Position numbers and translations under genes: made by a program
NCBI GenBank assembly: GCA_003661865.1
Contig: QMWY01000079.1
Span: 1-6,066 of the forward strand
Length of the DNA stretch: 6,066 nucleotides
Direction: 5' to 3'
Origin: Thermoprotei archaeon
GTDB taxonomy: Archaea > Thermoproteota > Thermoprotei_A > Sulfolobales > Ignisphaeraceae
Shown: positions 1 to 4,919 of the stretch, piece by piece
How the letters are laid out: every line of letters starts with the position of its first letter
Numbering within the stretch: the stretch's first letter is position 1
The notes under the pieces: generated by a model
Told to the model about the DNA's origin: nothing
Seen by the model: the letters and a program-made list of their open reading frames with translations, nothing else
Databases searched by the model: none

Positions 1-384
1 CCACTTCTTCCACATGAAGCCTAGGAGCGATATGTTCTCAAGAGCTGTTAGGTGTGGCATGAGCGTAACCTCCTGGTGCACAAGTATGATGCCGCGCTCC
101 CTCGCATCCCTCGGACTCTTGAACATCACCTTCTCGCCATATACGTAGAGCTCGCCCTCATCGGGCCTGTGGATCCCGTAGAGGATCTTGAGAAGCGTTG
201 ACTTACCAGCACCGTTCTGCCCTAGGAGACCGTGGACCTCGCCTGCCCTCAAGTCGTAAGTAACGTGGTTGACGGCTACGACGCCGGGGAACCTCTTCAC
301 GATATCCTTTGCGAGAAGCAGGACCTCACCGCCTCCAGATGAGGTGGTGCTACCCGTTGATACGGGTCTAGCCTCTGCACCCAT
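1..384 (-). CDS. Sugar ABC transporter ATP-binding protein, CUT2 (RbsA/XylG-like) family, N-terminal 128 residues
   Basis: This is the cytoplasmic ATPase that would power a carbohydrate ABC importer. The gene runs off the left edge, so only residues 1-128 are seen. After a Ser/Gly/Thr-rich leader (about 1-19) comes the aromatic A-loop region KRFPGVVAV (30-38). The Walker A motif GQNGAGKST is at 55-63, followed by KILYG..RPDEGE, and the Q-loop VHQE is at 102-105. The pattern KRFPGV, ILYG, SPRDA, GIILVHQE and LTALEN is typical of the CUT2 sugar and related nucleoside importers, whose ATPases normally carry two fused nucleotide-binding domains of about 500 residues in total. The ATG at 384-382 has GGGGTG 9 bases upstream; an in-frame GTG at 396-394 is a less likely start. 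The gene is divergent from the solute-binding protein gene, and a permease is expected beyond the edge. Seen: motifs. Inferred: sugar as substrate; a nucleoside is the alternative. Confidence 0.93.
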   Translation of the reverse strand, partial: MGAEARPVSTGSTTSSGGGEVLLLAKDIVKRFPGVVAVNHVTYDLRAGEVHGLLGQNGAGKSTLLKILYGIHRPDEGELYVYGEKVMFKSPRDARERGIILVHQEVTLMPHLTALENISLLGFMWKKW

Positions 385-427
385 GGCTCTGAACACCCCA
401 TCCAAAGGGGTTGTTTAGCCGGGGGAT

Positions 428-448
428 CCTTATATATTGGTTTATAGC
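428..448 (-). promoter_or_regulatory. Candidate archaeal promoter (TATA box) for the ABC ATPase gene
   Basis: Read on the minus strand, the AT-rich core ATATATAA (about 437-430), with a second box CTATAAA just upstream (about 447-441), lies some 45-60 bases before the ATG at 384. A start about 25 bases past the first box would fall near 408 and leave a leader of roughly 24 bases. The position and composition fit a TBP site; no transcript evidence is available. The second box, TTTATA on the plus strand, could also serve the divergent gene. Confidence 0.5.
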
Positions 449-470
449 CCGGATGCTACCGCTCAACAAG

Positions 471-493
471 GTTTATTAGTAACCCCTTAAACT
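471..493 (+). promoter_or_regulatory. Candidate archaeal promoter for the sugar-binding protein gene
   Basis: Two overlapping possibilities are seen: GTTTATTAG (471-479) and CTTAAACT (486-493). They predict starts near 501 or 515, giving leaders of about 34 or 20 bases before the TTG start at 535. Both leave room for the Shine-Dalgarno sequence at 523-528. The second box overlaps the right arm of an inverted repeat (405-412 / 481-488) that spans the divergent promoter region. Confidence 0.45.
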
Positions 494-522
494 ACTCTAC
501 CCTCGAATAGATAAACGTGCTT

Positions 523-528
523 GGGTGA
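523..528 (+). promoter_or_regulatory. Shine-Dalgarno sequence fixing a TTG start
   Basis: GGGTGA lies 6 bases before TTG at 535-537. Its last three bases (526-528, TGA) are an in-frame stop, so no longer start exists in this frame. The nearby GTG codons (525 and 530) are out of frame. This makes the TTG start well supported. Confidence 0.75.
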
Positions 529-534
529 CGTGGA

Positions 535-1770
535 TTGGCGGATTGGAAGGTAGTAAGCGGCGTACTTATAGTACTGGTCATAATACTCGCTGCAACCACA
601 GCCTACTTCGCAGCCAAGCCTCCCACAACAGTGACCGTCACTAAGCCTATAACCGTTACCACGACGGTGGCGGGCAAGGGCCAGACGGTTACCAAGACCA
701 TTGAGAAGACAGTGCTCAAGACCGTTACCGCCGCTGCGGGCACTGCGCCGAAGATAAAGAAGCTCAAGGTGTTCTTCTTCGACCCAGCGCCTGCCAACAT
801 GTGGTGGGACATAGTCGTTGAGGGCGTTGAGAGGGCGGTCTCGGAGCTGAGGATGCTGGGCATAGATGTTGAGTACAAGAGGTTCGACGCCACAACTCTA
901 GATAAGCAGGTTGCTCAGCTCCAGCAGGCCCTAACGCTCAAGCCCGACATAGCGGTCATAGGCACGATCTCTGATGCTGTGCAGGACCTGGTTAAGCAGC
1001 TGAGGAAGTCCGGAACAATAGTGATACTGGTCGATAGGGACCTGCCTGACCAGACCGCTAGGGACCTGTACCTAGGCACTGATAACAAGTGGGCTGCTAG
1101 GATCGAGGCTGAGGCGTTCCTCAAGTGGCTGGAGCAGAGGGGCGTTCCAACACCGTGGAATATCATAATATTCAAGGGGCTGCCGGGAATACCGACCTCC
1201 TACCTGAGGTATGAGGGCTTCATGGAGGCCCTCAAGCCCTACATCGAGGCGGGTAAGGCAAAGGTGATCGAGGAGGTCGAGGTGAACCCAGACCTGCTAC
1301 CCGAGTGCTACGCCAAGGCGAGCGCTATAATACCGAAGTACGGCAAGAAGGTCACGGCCTACTTCGCCACCAACCTGCTACAGGCAATGGCTATTGTGAA
1401 GGCTCTGCAGGACAACAAGATCCAGCCCGGTAAGGACGTCTACGTACTGGGCTTCGATGCGCAGGTGAAGGAGTGGGTCGATATGATCGCTAAGGGCTAC
1501 GTAGCCCTGACGATACAGCAGCACCCGTTCACCATGGGCTACTGGGGTGTGTGGGCTGGGTACTACATAAAGACCGGTATGATGAAGCTGCCTGAGAAGG
1601 CTGTGATTAACACCCCGACGTACAAGGTCATGCCGTGCAACGCGACCTACTCGCTGTACCTAGACCACTTCGCCATACCACCAACGGAGCTCCTCAAGCT
1701 AGCGGCTAAGCTAACACCCGATCACCCACAGCTACACGCACCGGGCTACTACTCGTTCCCATGCAGCTAA
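535..1770 (+). CDS. Membrane-anchored sugar ABC transporter substrate-binding protein (RbsB-like, Peripla_BP_4 type)
   Basis: This 411-residue protein is the external solute receptor of a sugar importer. Residues about 6-27 form one hydrophobic segment with no lipobox cysteine at its end, so it should act as a membrane anchor. Residues 31-65 are a Thr-rich stalk (14 Thr of 35), a common crenarchaeal spacer that is often O-glycosylated. The periplasmic-binding-protein fold follows from about 76: the first lobe starts KLKVFFFDPAP with W90 W91, then KPDIAVIGT (137-144), VDRD (166-169), GTDN (181-184), the inter-lobe region around YLRYEGF (223-229), and VLGFDAQ (304-310). The order matches RbsB/XylF-type receptors of CUT2 importers. 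Cysteines at 258, 368 and 410 may form disulfides. The gene is divergent from the ATPase gene, so expression of the two is probably coordinated. The start is TTG with GGGTGA upstream. The ligand is unknown; the isomerase downstream hints at a pentose or deoxyhexose. Confidence 0.93.
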   Translation: MADWKVVSGVLIVLVIILAATTAYFAAKPPTTVTVTKPITVTTTVAGKGQTVTKTIEKTVLKTVTAAAGTAPKIKKLKVFFFDPAPANMWWDIVVEGVERAVSELRMLGIDVEYKRFDATTLDKQVAQLQQALTLKPDIAVIGTISDAVQDLVKQLRKSGTIVILVDRDLPDQTARDLYLGTDNKWAARIEAEAFLKWLEQRGVPTPWNIIIFKGLPGIPTSYLRYEGFMEALKPYIEAGKAKVIEEVEVNPDLLPECYAKASAIIPKYGKKVTAYFATNLLQAMAIVKALQDNKIQPGKDVYVLGFDAQVKEWVDMIAKGYVALTIQQHPFTMGYWGVWAGYYIKTGMMKLPEKAVINTPTYKVMPCNATYSLYLDHFAIPPTELLKLAAKLTPDHPQLHAPGYYSFPCS

Positions 1771-1791
1771 GATGTGTTAGGGTAAAACAAT

Positions 1792-1800
1792 CCTTTTTAC
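1792..1800 (+). terminator. T-run terminator after the sugar-binding protein gene
   Basis: CCTTTTTAC begins 22 bases after the stop codon. Archaeal RNA polymerase stops at such T-tracts without a hairpin. The same nine bases at exactly the same distance follow the isomerase gene. Confidence 0.6.
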
Positions 1801-2020
1801 GTATCCACGTTTCCATTCACTTCTAAGCTTCTCGCCACACTACCCACCATCCGCTATGGGCGTAACGGCCAACCCATCTTCTCTGTGAATCTTGTAGCAA
1901 GGTCTTCAGAGAGCAGCCCTTACCAGAAGGTGGGTGAGGCCCTTACCCTAACCATAGTATCCCCGCCGTAGTACGCGTATCTCGCCTGCTTAGGTCTCAA
2001 GCTGGGTAATTGCTGTAAGG

Positions 2021-2066
2021 CTTAATTATGGACAGACTCATCTGTTAAGTGAAGCCCGTGTTATAT
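2021..2066 (+). promoter_or_regulatory. Candidate promoter of the isomerase gene
   Basis: CTTAATTAT (2021-2029) predicts a start near 2050 and a leader of about 37 bases that includes the ribosome binding site. A second AT-rich box, TTATAT (2061-2066), would place the start almost at the TTG codon (leaderless). That fits poorly with the strong Shine-Dalgarno sequence, so the first box is preferred. The presence of a terminator upstream and a promoter here suggests the isomerase gene is transcribed apart from the receptor gene. Confidence 0.4.
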
Positions 2067-2074
2067 GCGTAGCT

Positions 2075-2082
2075 GGGTGGTG
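2075..2082 (+). promoter_or_regulatory. Shine-Dalgarno sequence fixing the TTG start of the isomerase gene
   Basis: GGGTGGTG stands 5 bases before TTG at 2088-2090. The frame upstream is closed by TAG at 2070-2072 with no ATG, GTG or TTG between, so the TTG is the only conventional start. Confidence 0.7.
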
Positions 2083-2087
2083 TAGGC

Positions 2088-3584
2088 TTGAAGCTGGTTC
2101 CTATAGGCATAGCAATGCTGGGCGATGAGCGTAGGAGCGTTATGGAGAGGCTGGAGCCACGGTGTATGGAGCAGATACACAAGCTCGAGAAGCTCATCAA
2201 GGACAGGGTTAAGTACCTCGATGGCTCTAGCCCCGAGGTGGTTACGGCACCCAAGGTCATATCGTCTATAAAGGATTCGAAGGAGGTTGGGGAGTACTTC
2301 CTGAAGCACGGTGTTAGGGTGCTGATACTGCTCTACTACATATGGGACTACCCCTACCTCGTGTGGCCCCTGGTAAACATCGTTGGTAAGGACAAGCCCA
2401 TTCTAAACGTGTCGAACAACGAGGGTGAGTACCCGGGCAACGTAGGGCTCCTGGCGACCGATGGCGCTCTTAGGCAGGCGGGGCTGAGGACCTATAGGAT
2501 CATAGGGGACTTGGACGATCCGAAGATACAGGACGAGATCATCAAGTGGGTCTACGCAGCCGAGGCCTACGCCTCGCTGAGGGGACAGGTATACGGGATG
2601 TACGGCGGGCACTCCATGGGTATGGAGACCGGGTACTTCCACATGATACCGATCCAGAAGACCTTCGGGGTAACGGTGTACCAGATCGACCAGCTGTGGC
2701 TAGTGAAGGAGATGGAGAAGGTCCCTGAGGAGGAGGTTGAGAAGGGGTTCAGGTGGCTATCGGAGCTCCTAGGCGATAGGATAAAGTACGATGGTAAGAT
2801 GCTCACACCCGAGAAGCTGAAGACGCAGCTCAGGCTGTACCTAGCGATGAAGAAGGTCAATGAGGAGTGGGGCTTCGACTTCTGCGGCATCAAAGGGCAG
2901 CGCGACCTCACAGAGCACGTGATCATAACTGACGTTGCTGAGATGATCATGAACGACCCCTACGACTGGAACGGGCGTAAGGAGCCCTTCGTATGCGCAA
3001 CCGAGGCCGACTCCCTAGGAGCCCTAACGATGCAGATACTGAAGTACGTAAGCGGAGGGCTACCCGTGCTCTTCGCCGATGTGAGGCTCTACGTCCCGGA
3101 GAAGGACATCTGGATCTTCGCAAACTCCGGCAACCACTCCAGCTACTACGCGGCGTTCAGCCTAGACCCCAAGGAGAACTTCAAGAAGATCACCCTGTGG
3201 CCAGCCATAGAGATGTACTTCCCGAGCGGCGGAGCCTCGGTGGAGTTCGACGCCGCGCCCGGAGAGATGACCTTTGCGAGGCTGGGGATCAGGGATGACA
3301 AGCTCTACATGGTGATCGTGAGGGGCGAGTCCCTAGACCTACCCGAGGAGGAGAAGAAGAGGCTGAAGGAGCAGACCAACCCGACGTGGCCGCACATGTA
3401 CGTGAAGCTGAAGGCTAGCTACGAAGAGTTCATCAACGTCTTCCCAGCGAACCACATACACGGAGTACCCGGCAACCGCGTGAAGGAGCTTGTGCACTTC
3501 TGCCACATAGCAGGGATCAAACCCATCGTGCTAGGGGAGGACAAGAAGCGGTTCCTAGAACCCCTCTGGGAGCAGGTGAAGTAA
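2088..3584 (+). CDS. fucI: L-fucose isomerase family protein (aldose-ketose isomerase)
   Basis: Enzymes of this family interconvert an aldose and its ketose (L-fucose to L-fuculose; many also act on D-arabinose) in the cytoplasm with a divalent metal, usually Mn2+. From memory, the 498-residue protein tracks E. coli FucI over most of its length: SMGMETG (176-182, FucI SMGIAGS), KGQRDLTEH (269-277), DWNGRKEPFVCATEADSL (293-310), FADVRLY (329-335), EMYFPSGG (375-382), QTNPTWP (429-435) and ANHIHGV (454-460). The predicted metal and catalytic residues are E306, D331 and H456 or H458, matching E337, D361 and H528 of FucI. It is about 90 residues shorter than the E. coli enzyme, mainly in the segment after FADVR, which suggests a compact thermophilic form. 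The start is TTG with a strong Shine-Dalgarno sequence. It follows a sugar receptor gene, consistent with use of the imported sugar. Family membership is firm; the substrate (L-fucose, D-arabinose or a related aldose) is inferred only. Confidence 0.93.
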   Translation: MKLVPIGIAMLGDERRSVMERLEPRCMEQIHKLEKLIKDRVKYLDGSSPEVVTAPKVISSIKDSKEVGEYFLKHGVRVLILLYYIWDYPYLVWPLVNIVGKDKPILNVSNNEGEYPGNVGLLATDGALRQAGLRTYRIIGDLDDPKIQDEIIKWVYAAEAYASLRGQVYGMYGGHSMGMETGYFHMIPIQKTFGVTVYQIDQLWLVKEMEKVPEEEVEKGFRWLSELLGDRIKYDGKMLTPEKLKTQLRLYLAMKKVNEEWGFDFCGIKGQRDLTEHVIITDVAEMIMNDPYDWNGRKEPFVCATEADSLGALTMQILKYVSGGLPVLFADVRLYVPEKDIWIFANSGNHSSYYAAFSLDPKENFKKITLWPAIEMYFPSGGASVEFDAAPGEMTFARLGIRDDKLYMVIVRGESLDLPEEEKKRLKEQTNPTWPHMYVKLKASYEEFINVFPANHIHGVPGNRVKELVHFCHIAGIKPIVLGEDKKRFLEPLWEQVK

Positions 3585-3605
3585 CGGAACCATTTCTCTG
3601 CAACA

Positions 3606-3614
3606 CCTTTTTAC
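3606..3614 (+). terminator. T-run terminator after the isomerase gene
   Basis: CCTTTTTAC begins 22 bases past the stop codon, identical in sequence and spacing to the element at 1792-1800. It fits a hairpin-independent archaeal terminator. Confidence 0.6.
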
Positions 3615-3640
3615 TCATCCTATCAACAGCTCCAGGGTAT

Positions 3641-3658
3641 GGAAACCAATGGGTTTCC
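3641..3658. repeat. Perfect inverted repeat between convergent genes
   Basis: GGAAACC (3641-3647) and GGTTTCC (3652-3658) are perfect complements around a 4-base centre. The element lies 57 bases past the isomerase stop and 68 bases before the end of the convergent 207-aa gene. It could be an RNA hairpin at the transcript ends or a protein-binding site. A second, one-mismatch repeat, GCCTCAG (3681-3687) with CTCAGGC (3702-3708), follows it. Confidence 0.5.
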
Positions 3659-3725
3659 GAGATAGTGTAAACGCTGACAAGCCTCAGACTTCGTGACGAT
3701 GCTCAGGCCGCATCCATCTACATAG

Positions 3726-4349
3726 CTAGCCTACAGATACATCTACACGTCCCTTAACCGCCCTGCACTCATTGCTGAAAGGTCTTGTGCATACCCTTGC
3801 AGTAGCCACTACTGCACCTCTGAAAGGCTTTGTAACTATGAAGAAGTACTCGTTGGCGATACACGCCCTTGGAGGCACGACCTCGTACCTTAGATCTGCT
3901 GTACACGCCACCGGTAAGGGGTATACATGGCCCTCCTCAGCACAGAACAGGGGTAGGGCAACAGGGCTGTTAACCCTCCACACAAGGGGACTGAACCTAC
4001 GGAGACGAGGAGAAGCGGCGTAGAGAACCTCGCAGAATGCATTGGTTACGTAGTAAAGGGGTTCATCGCCGTAGTTAACTATCATCACGGTTATCCTCAG
4101 GATAGCTATGTCGGTCCGTAGCCAATCAACGCCTTCGCCTGTAGAGCCTAGCTTGCTCGAGAGGCGTAGCCTAATAAGCTCCCTAACCAAGTCCTTGAGC
4201 CCCGGATCATCAACAACATCATAGCTGATGCTAACCATAACAATGCCGTGCCCACCTCTACCTATTAAGAGGAGTAGCAGGGCTACGAAAACCGCTACAG
4301 CGAGAAGAACCGCTACCCCTCTCTGCAACGCTGCTCCGGGTAGACACAT
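3726..4349 (-). CDS. Hypothetical membrane-anchored extracytoplasmic protein, possibly pilin-like
   Basis: I do not recognise the family. The 207-residue product has one strongly hydrophobic segment (about 12-29) preceded by QRG, then a predicted outer domain. That domain has a charged helix-like part (50-66) and a beta-rich part with ITVMIVNYGDEPLYYV (86-101). It contains six cysteines (106, 136, 149, 163, 187, 195), which suggests disulfides outside the cell. The short basic start ending in R-G before a long hydrophobic run, and the NYGDEPLY pattern, resemble archaeal type IV pilins or archaellins; this is an inference only. The ATG at 4349 has no visible Shine-Dalgarno sequence. An in-frame TTG at 4328-4326 has GGAG 5 bases upstream, as other TTG starts in the window do, and would give 200 residues beginning M-Q-R-G. 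No clear TATA box was found close to the start. The gene is convergent with the isomerase gene. Confidence 0.62.
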   Translation of the reverse strand: MCLPGAALQRGVAVLLAVAVFVALLLLLIGRGGHGIVMVSISYDVVDDPGLKDLVRELIRLRLSSKLGSTGEGVDWLRTDIAILRITVMIVNYGDEPLYYVTNAFCEVLYAASPRLRRFSPLVWRVNSPVALPLFCAEEGHVYPLPVACTADLRYEVVPPRACIANEYFFIVTKPFRGAVVATARVCTRPFSNECRAVKGRVDVSVG

Positions 4350-4570
4350 TAGGCGACGTGGCGTAAAGCGCTAATCCTTAGAACACGTAATTGCAGGGTT
4401 TAGAACATGAAAACCTTTTGACAGGTGCTAGGTCTATGCGATAATGATGTAGTAGTCTAAGTGGTGGTTTGTAACAGATGGTCATCCCAGTTCTACATCT
4501 CTCTATCCTATTTTTAAGTATATGCATTGTTGAATATGCAGAGGGTGCTTCGGGGCTAGCTATGGACAGG
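4350..4570. other. Intergenic region upstream of the 207-aa gene, no convincing gene
   Basis: This AT-richer stretch holds a T-run (TATTTTTAAG, 4510-4518) whose complement on the minus strand, CTTAAAAATA, looks like a TATA box; it lies about 165 bases before the 207-aa start and would imply a long leader. The 7-base word ATATGCA occurs twice as a direct repeat (4520-4526 and 4534-4540). A 44-codon minus-strand open frame starts at an ATG inside this region, but nothing supports it as a gene. Confidence 0.4.
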
Positions 4571-4578
4571 TTTTATAG
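4571..4578 (+). promoter_or_regulatory. TATA box of a candidate small RNA gene
   Basis: TTTTATAG is a good archaeal TBP site. It predicts transcription starting near 4600-4603, only 7-10 bases before a strong predicted RNA fold begins at 4610. No plus-strand protein-coding frame follows, so the box points to an RNA gene. Confidence 0.5.
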
Positions 4579-4601
4579 AGTTCTCAGAGCGTAATTATAC
4601 C

Positions 4602-4677
4602 AGTGGAGCCGCCGTTGAGGCCCTGCGGTGAAGAGGGGTTGAACCGCAGGCTCTCGATGAGACGGCGACCTACTTTT
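4602..4677 (+). ncRNA. Candidate small structured RNA (possible kink-turn / H/ACA-like guide RNA)
   Basis: The sequence folds into one long hairpin. The lower stem is CGCCGT (4610-4615) with ACGGCG (4662-4667). The middle stem is GAGG (4617-4620) with TCTC (4652-4655), including one G-U. After a C-C mismatch comes the upper stem CCTGCGGT (4622-4629) with ACCGCAGG (4643-4650), 8 perfect pairs. The 13-base loop begins and ends with GA, allowing tandem sheared G-A pairs as in a K-loop. The asymmetric internal loop (T opposite GATGAG) can instead form a kink-turn-like arrangement, with GA 4617-4618 facing GA 4659-4660; the words TTGA and CGATGA resemble D and C boxes. A TATA box lies at the right distance upstream and a TTTT run (4674-4677) follows. 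A proper 3' ACA is not seen, so an H/ACA class is doubtful. The alternative is a hairpin acting at the end of the minus-strand small gene, whose stop codon it abuts. Confidence 0.42.
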
Positions 4678-4901
4678 CGAACCTCTTCAGCTCCTCTCTA
4701 AACCTCCTAGGGCTGTTCCTTAATACTAACCTGAAGTAGTTAGCCAAGTTATCAGCTATGGTCATCAGGTTCTCTAGGTACCTGGGCTTGGGAGCGCTTT
4801 CAGGTATCTTAGGCTCATAGGTTACTAGCCTCAACAGCTTGTTGTCCGCAATTACAAGCCCAGGTCTAACAGTAGGATCTGATGCGTTGCTTACGAGGCA
4901 T
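4670..4901 (-). pseudogene. Small open frame without a start in frame (possible frameshifted or relic gene)
   Basis: On the minus strand an open frame of 76 codons ends at TAG 4672-4670 and is closed upstream by TAA at 4903-4901. It reads like a genuine local protein: all Arg codons are AGA/AGG, Lys is AAG, and the C-terminal half is amphipathic and basic (LANYFRLVL, then NSPRRFREELKRFEK). No ATG or GTG lies near its beginning. The first conventional start is a TTG at 4834-4832, giving 54 residues, with no ribosome site. An ATG at 4901-4899, 18 bases past the end of the neighbouring 380-aa frame, is in the wrong frame by one base: skipping one A in CGTAAGC would join M-P-R to the long frame (S-N-A-S-D). 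Explanations are a sequencing indel, a recent inactivating mutation, a shorter TTG-started gene, or chance. No family is recognised. Confidence 0.4.
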
Positions 4902-4919
4902 TAAACCTGTATTTTGCTG

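Larger units (their letters stand above)
1771..2087. other. 317-base intergenic region between sugar-binding protein and isomerase genes
   Basis: The region holds the T-run terminator at 1792-1800 and, at its right end, the promoter and Shine-Dalgarno sequence of the isomerase gene. A small hairpin-forming sequence, GGGTGAG (1932-1938) and CTTACCC (1942-1948), leaves a 3-base loop and includes one G-T wobble. On the minus strand two consecutive open stretches (2021-1923 and 1919-1857) share one reading frame, broken only by a TAA at 1922-1920. They use AGA/AGG for most Arg codons and could be a gene relic, but no family is recognised and the length is within chance. No tRNA or convincing C/D box RNA was found. 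Confidence 0.5.

Noticed and set aside
2546..3298. Plus-strand alternative-frame open frames inside the isomerase gene
   Set aside because: They are shadows of a GC-rich gene, with Arg-rich low-complexity translations and no family features.
3670..3720. Possible C/D box small RNA (CTGA, GTGACGA words) between the convergent genes
   Set aside because: The boxes do not occur in C, D', C', D order with proper spacing on either strand, and no promoter is evident.
3772..4023. 83-codon plus-strand frame opposite the 207-aa gene
   Set aside because: The opposite strand gives a coherent anchor-plus-ectodomain protein with native codon use; this frame does not and lacks a ribosome site.
3993..4068. 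AAAGGGGTT inside the 207-aa gene as a further copy of the promoter-region repeat
   Set aside because: It lies in coding sequence without a partner arm and is likely a codon coincidence.
4432..4450. C-box-like word (AATGATGT) on the plus strand
   Set aside because: No matching CTGA at guide distance downstream.
4390..4526. 44-codon minus-strand open frame starting at an ATG near 4526
   Set aside because: No ribosome binding site at the ATG, no recognisable protein features, and the length is expected by chance in AT-richer DNA.
4602..4670. tRNA or tRNA-like gene suggested by GGTTCAACCCC on the minus strand (B-box-like)
   Set aside because: No T-arm, anticodon arm and acceptor stem can be built; the sequence is explained by the single long hairpin.
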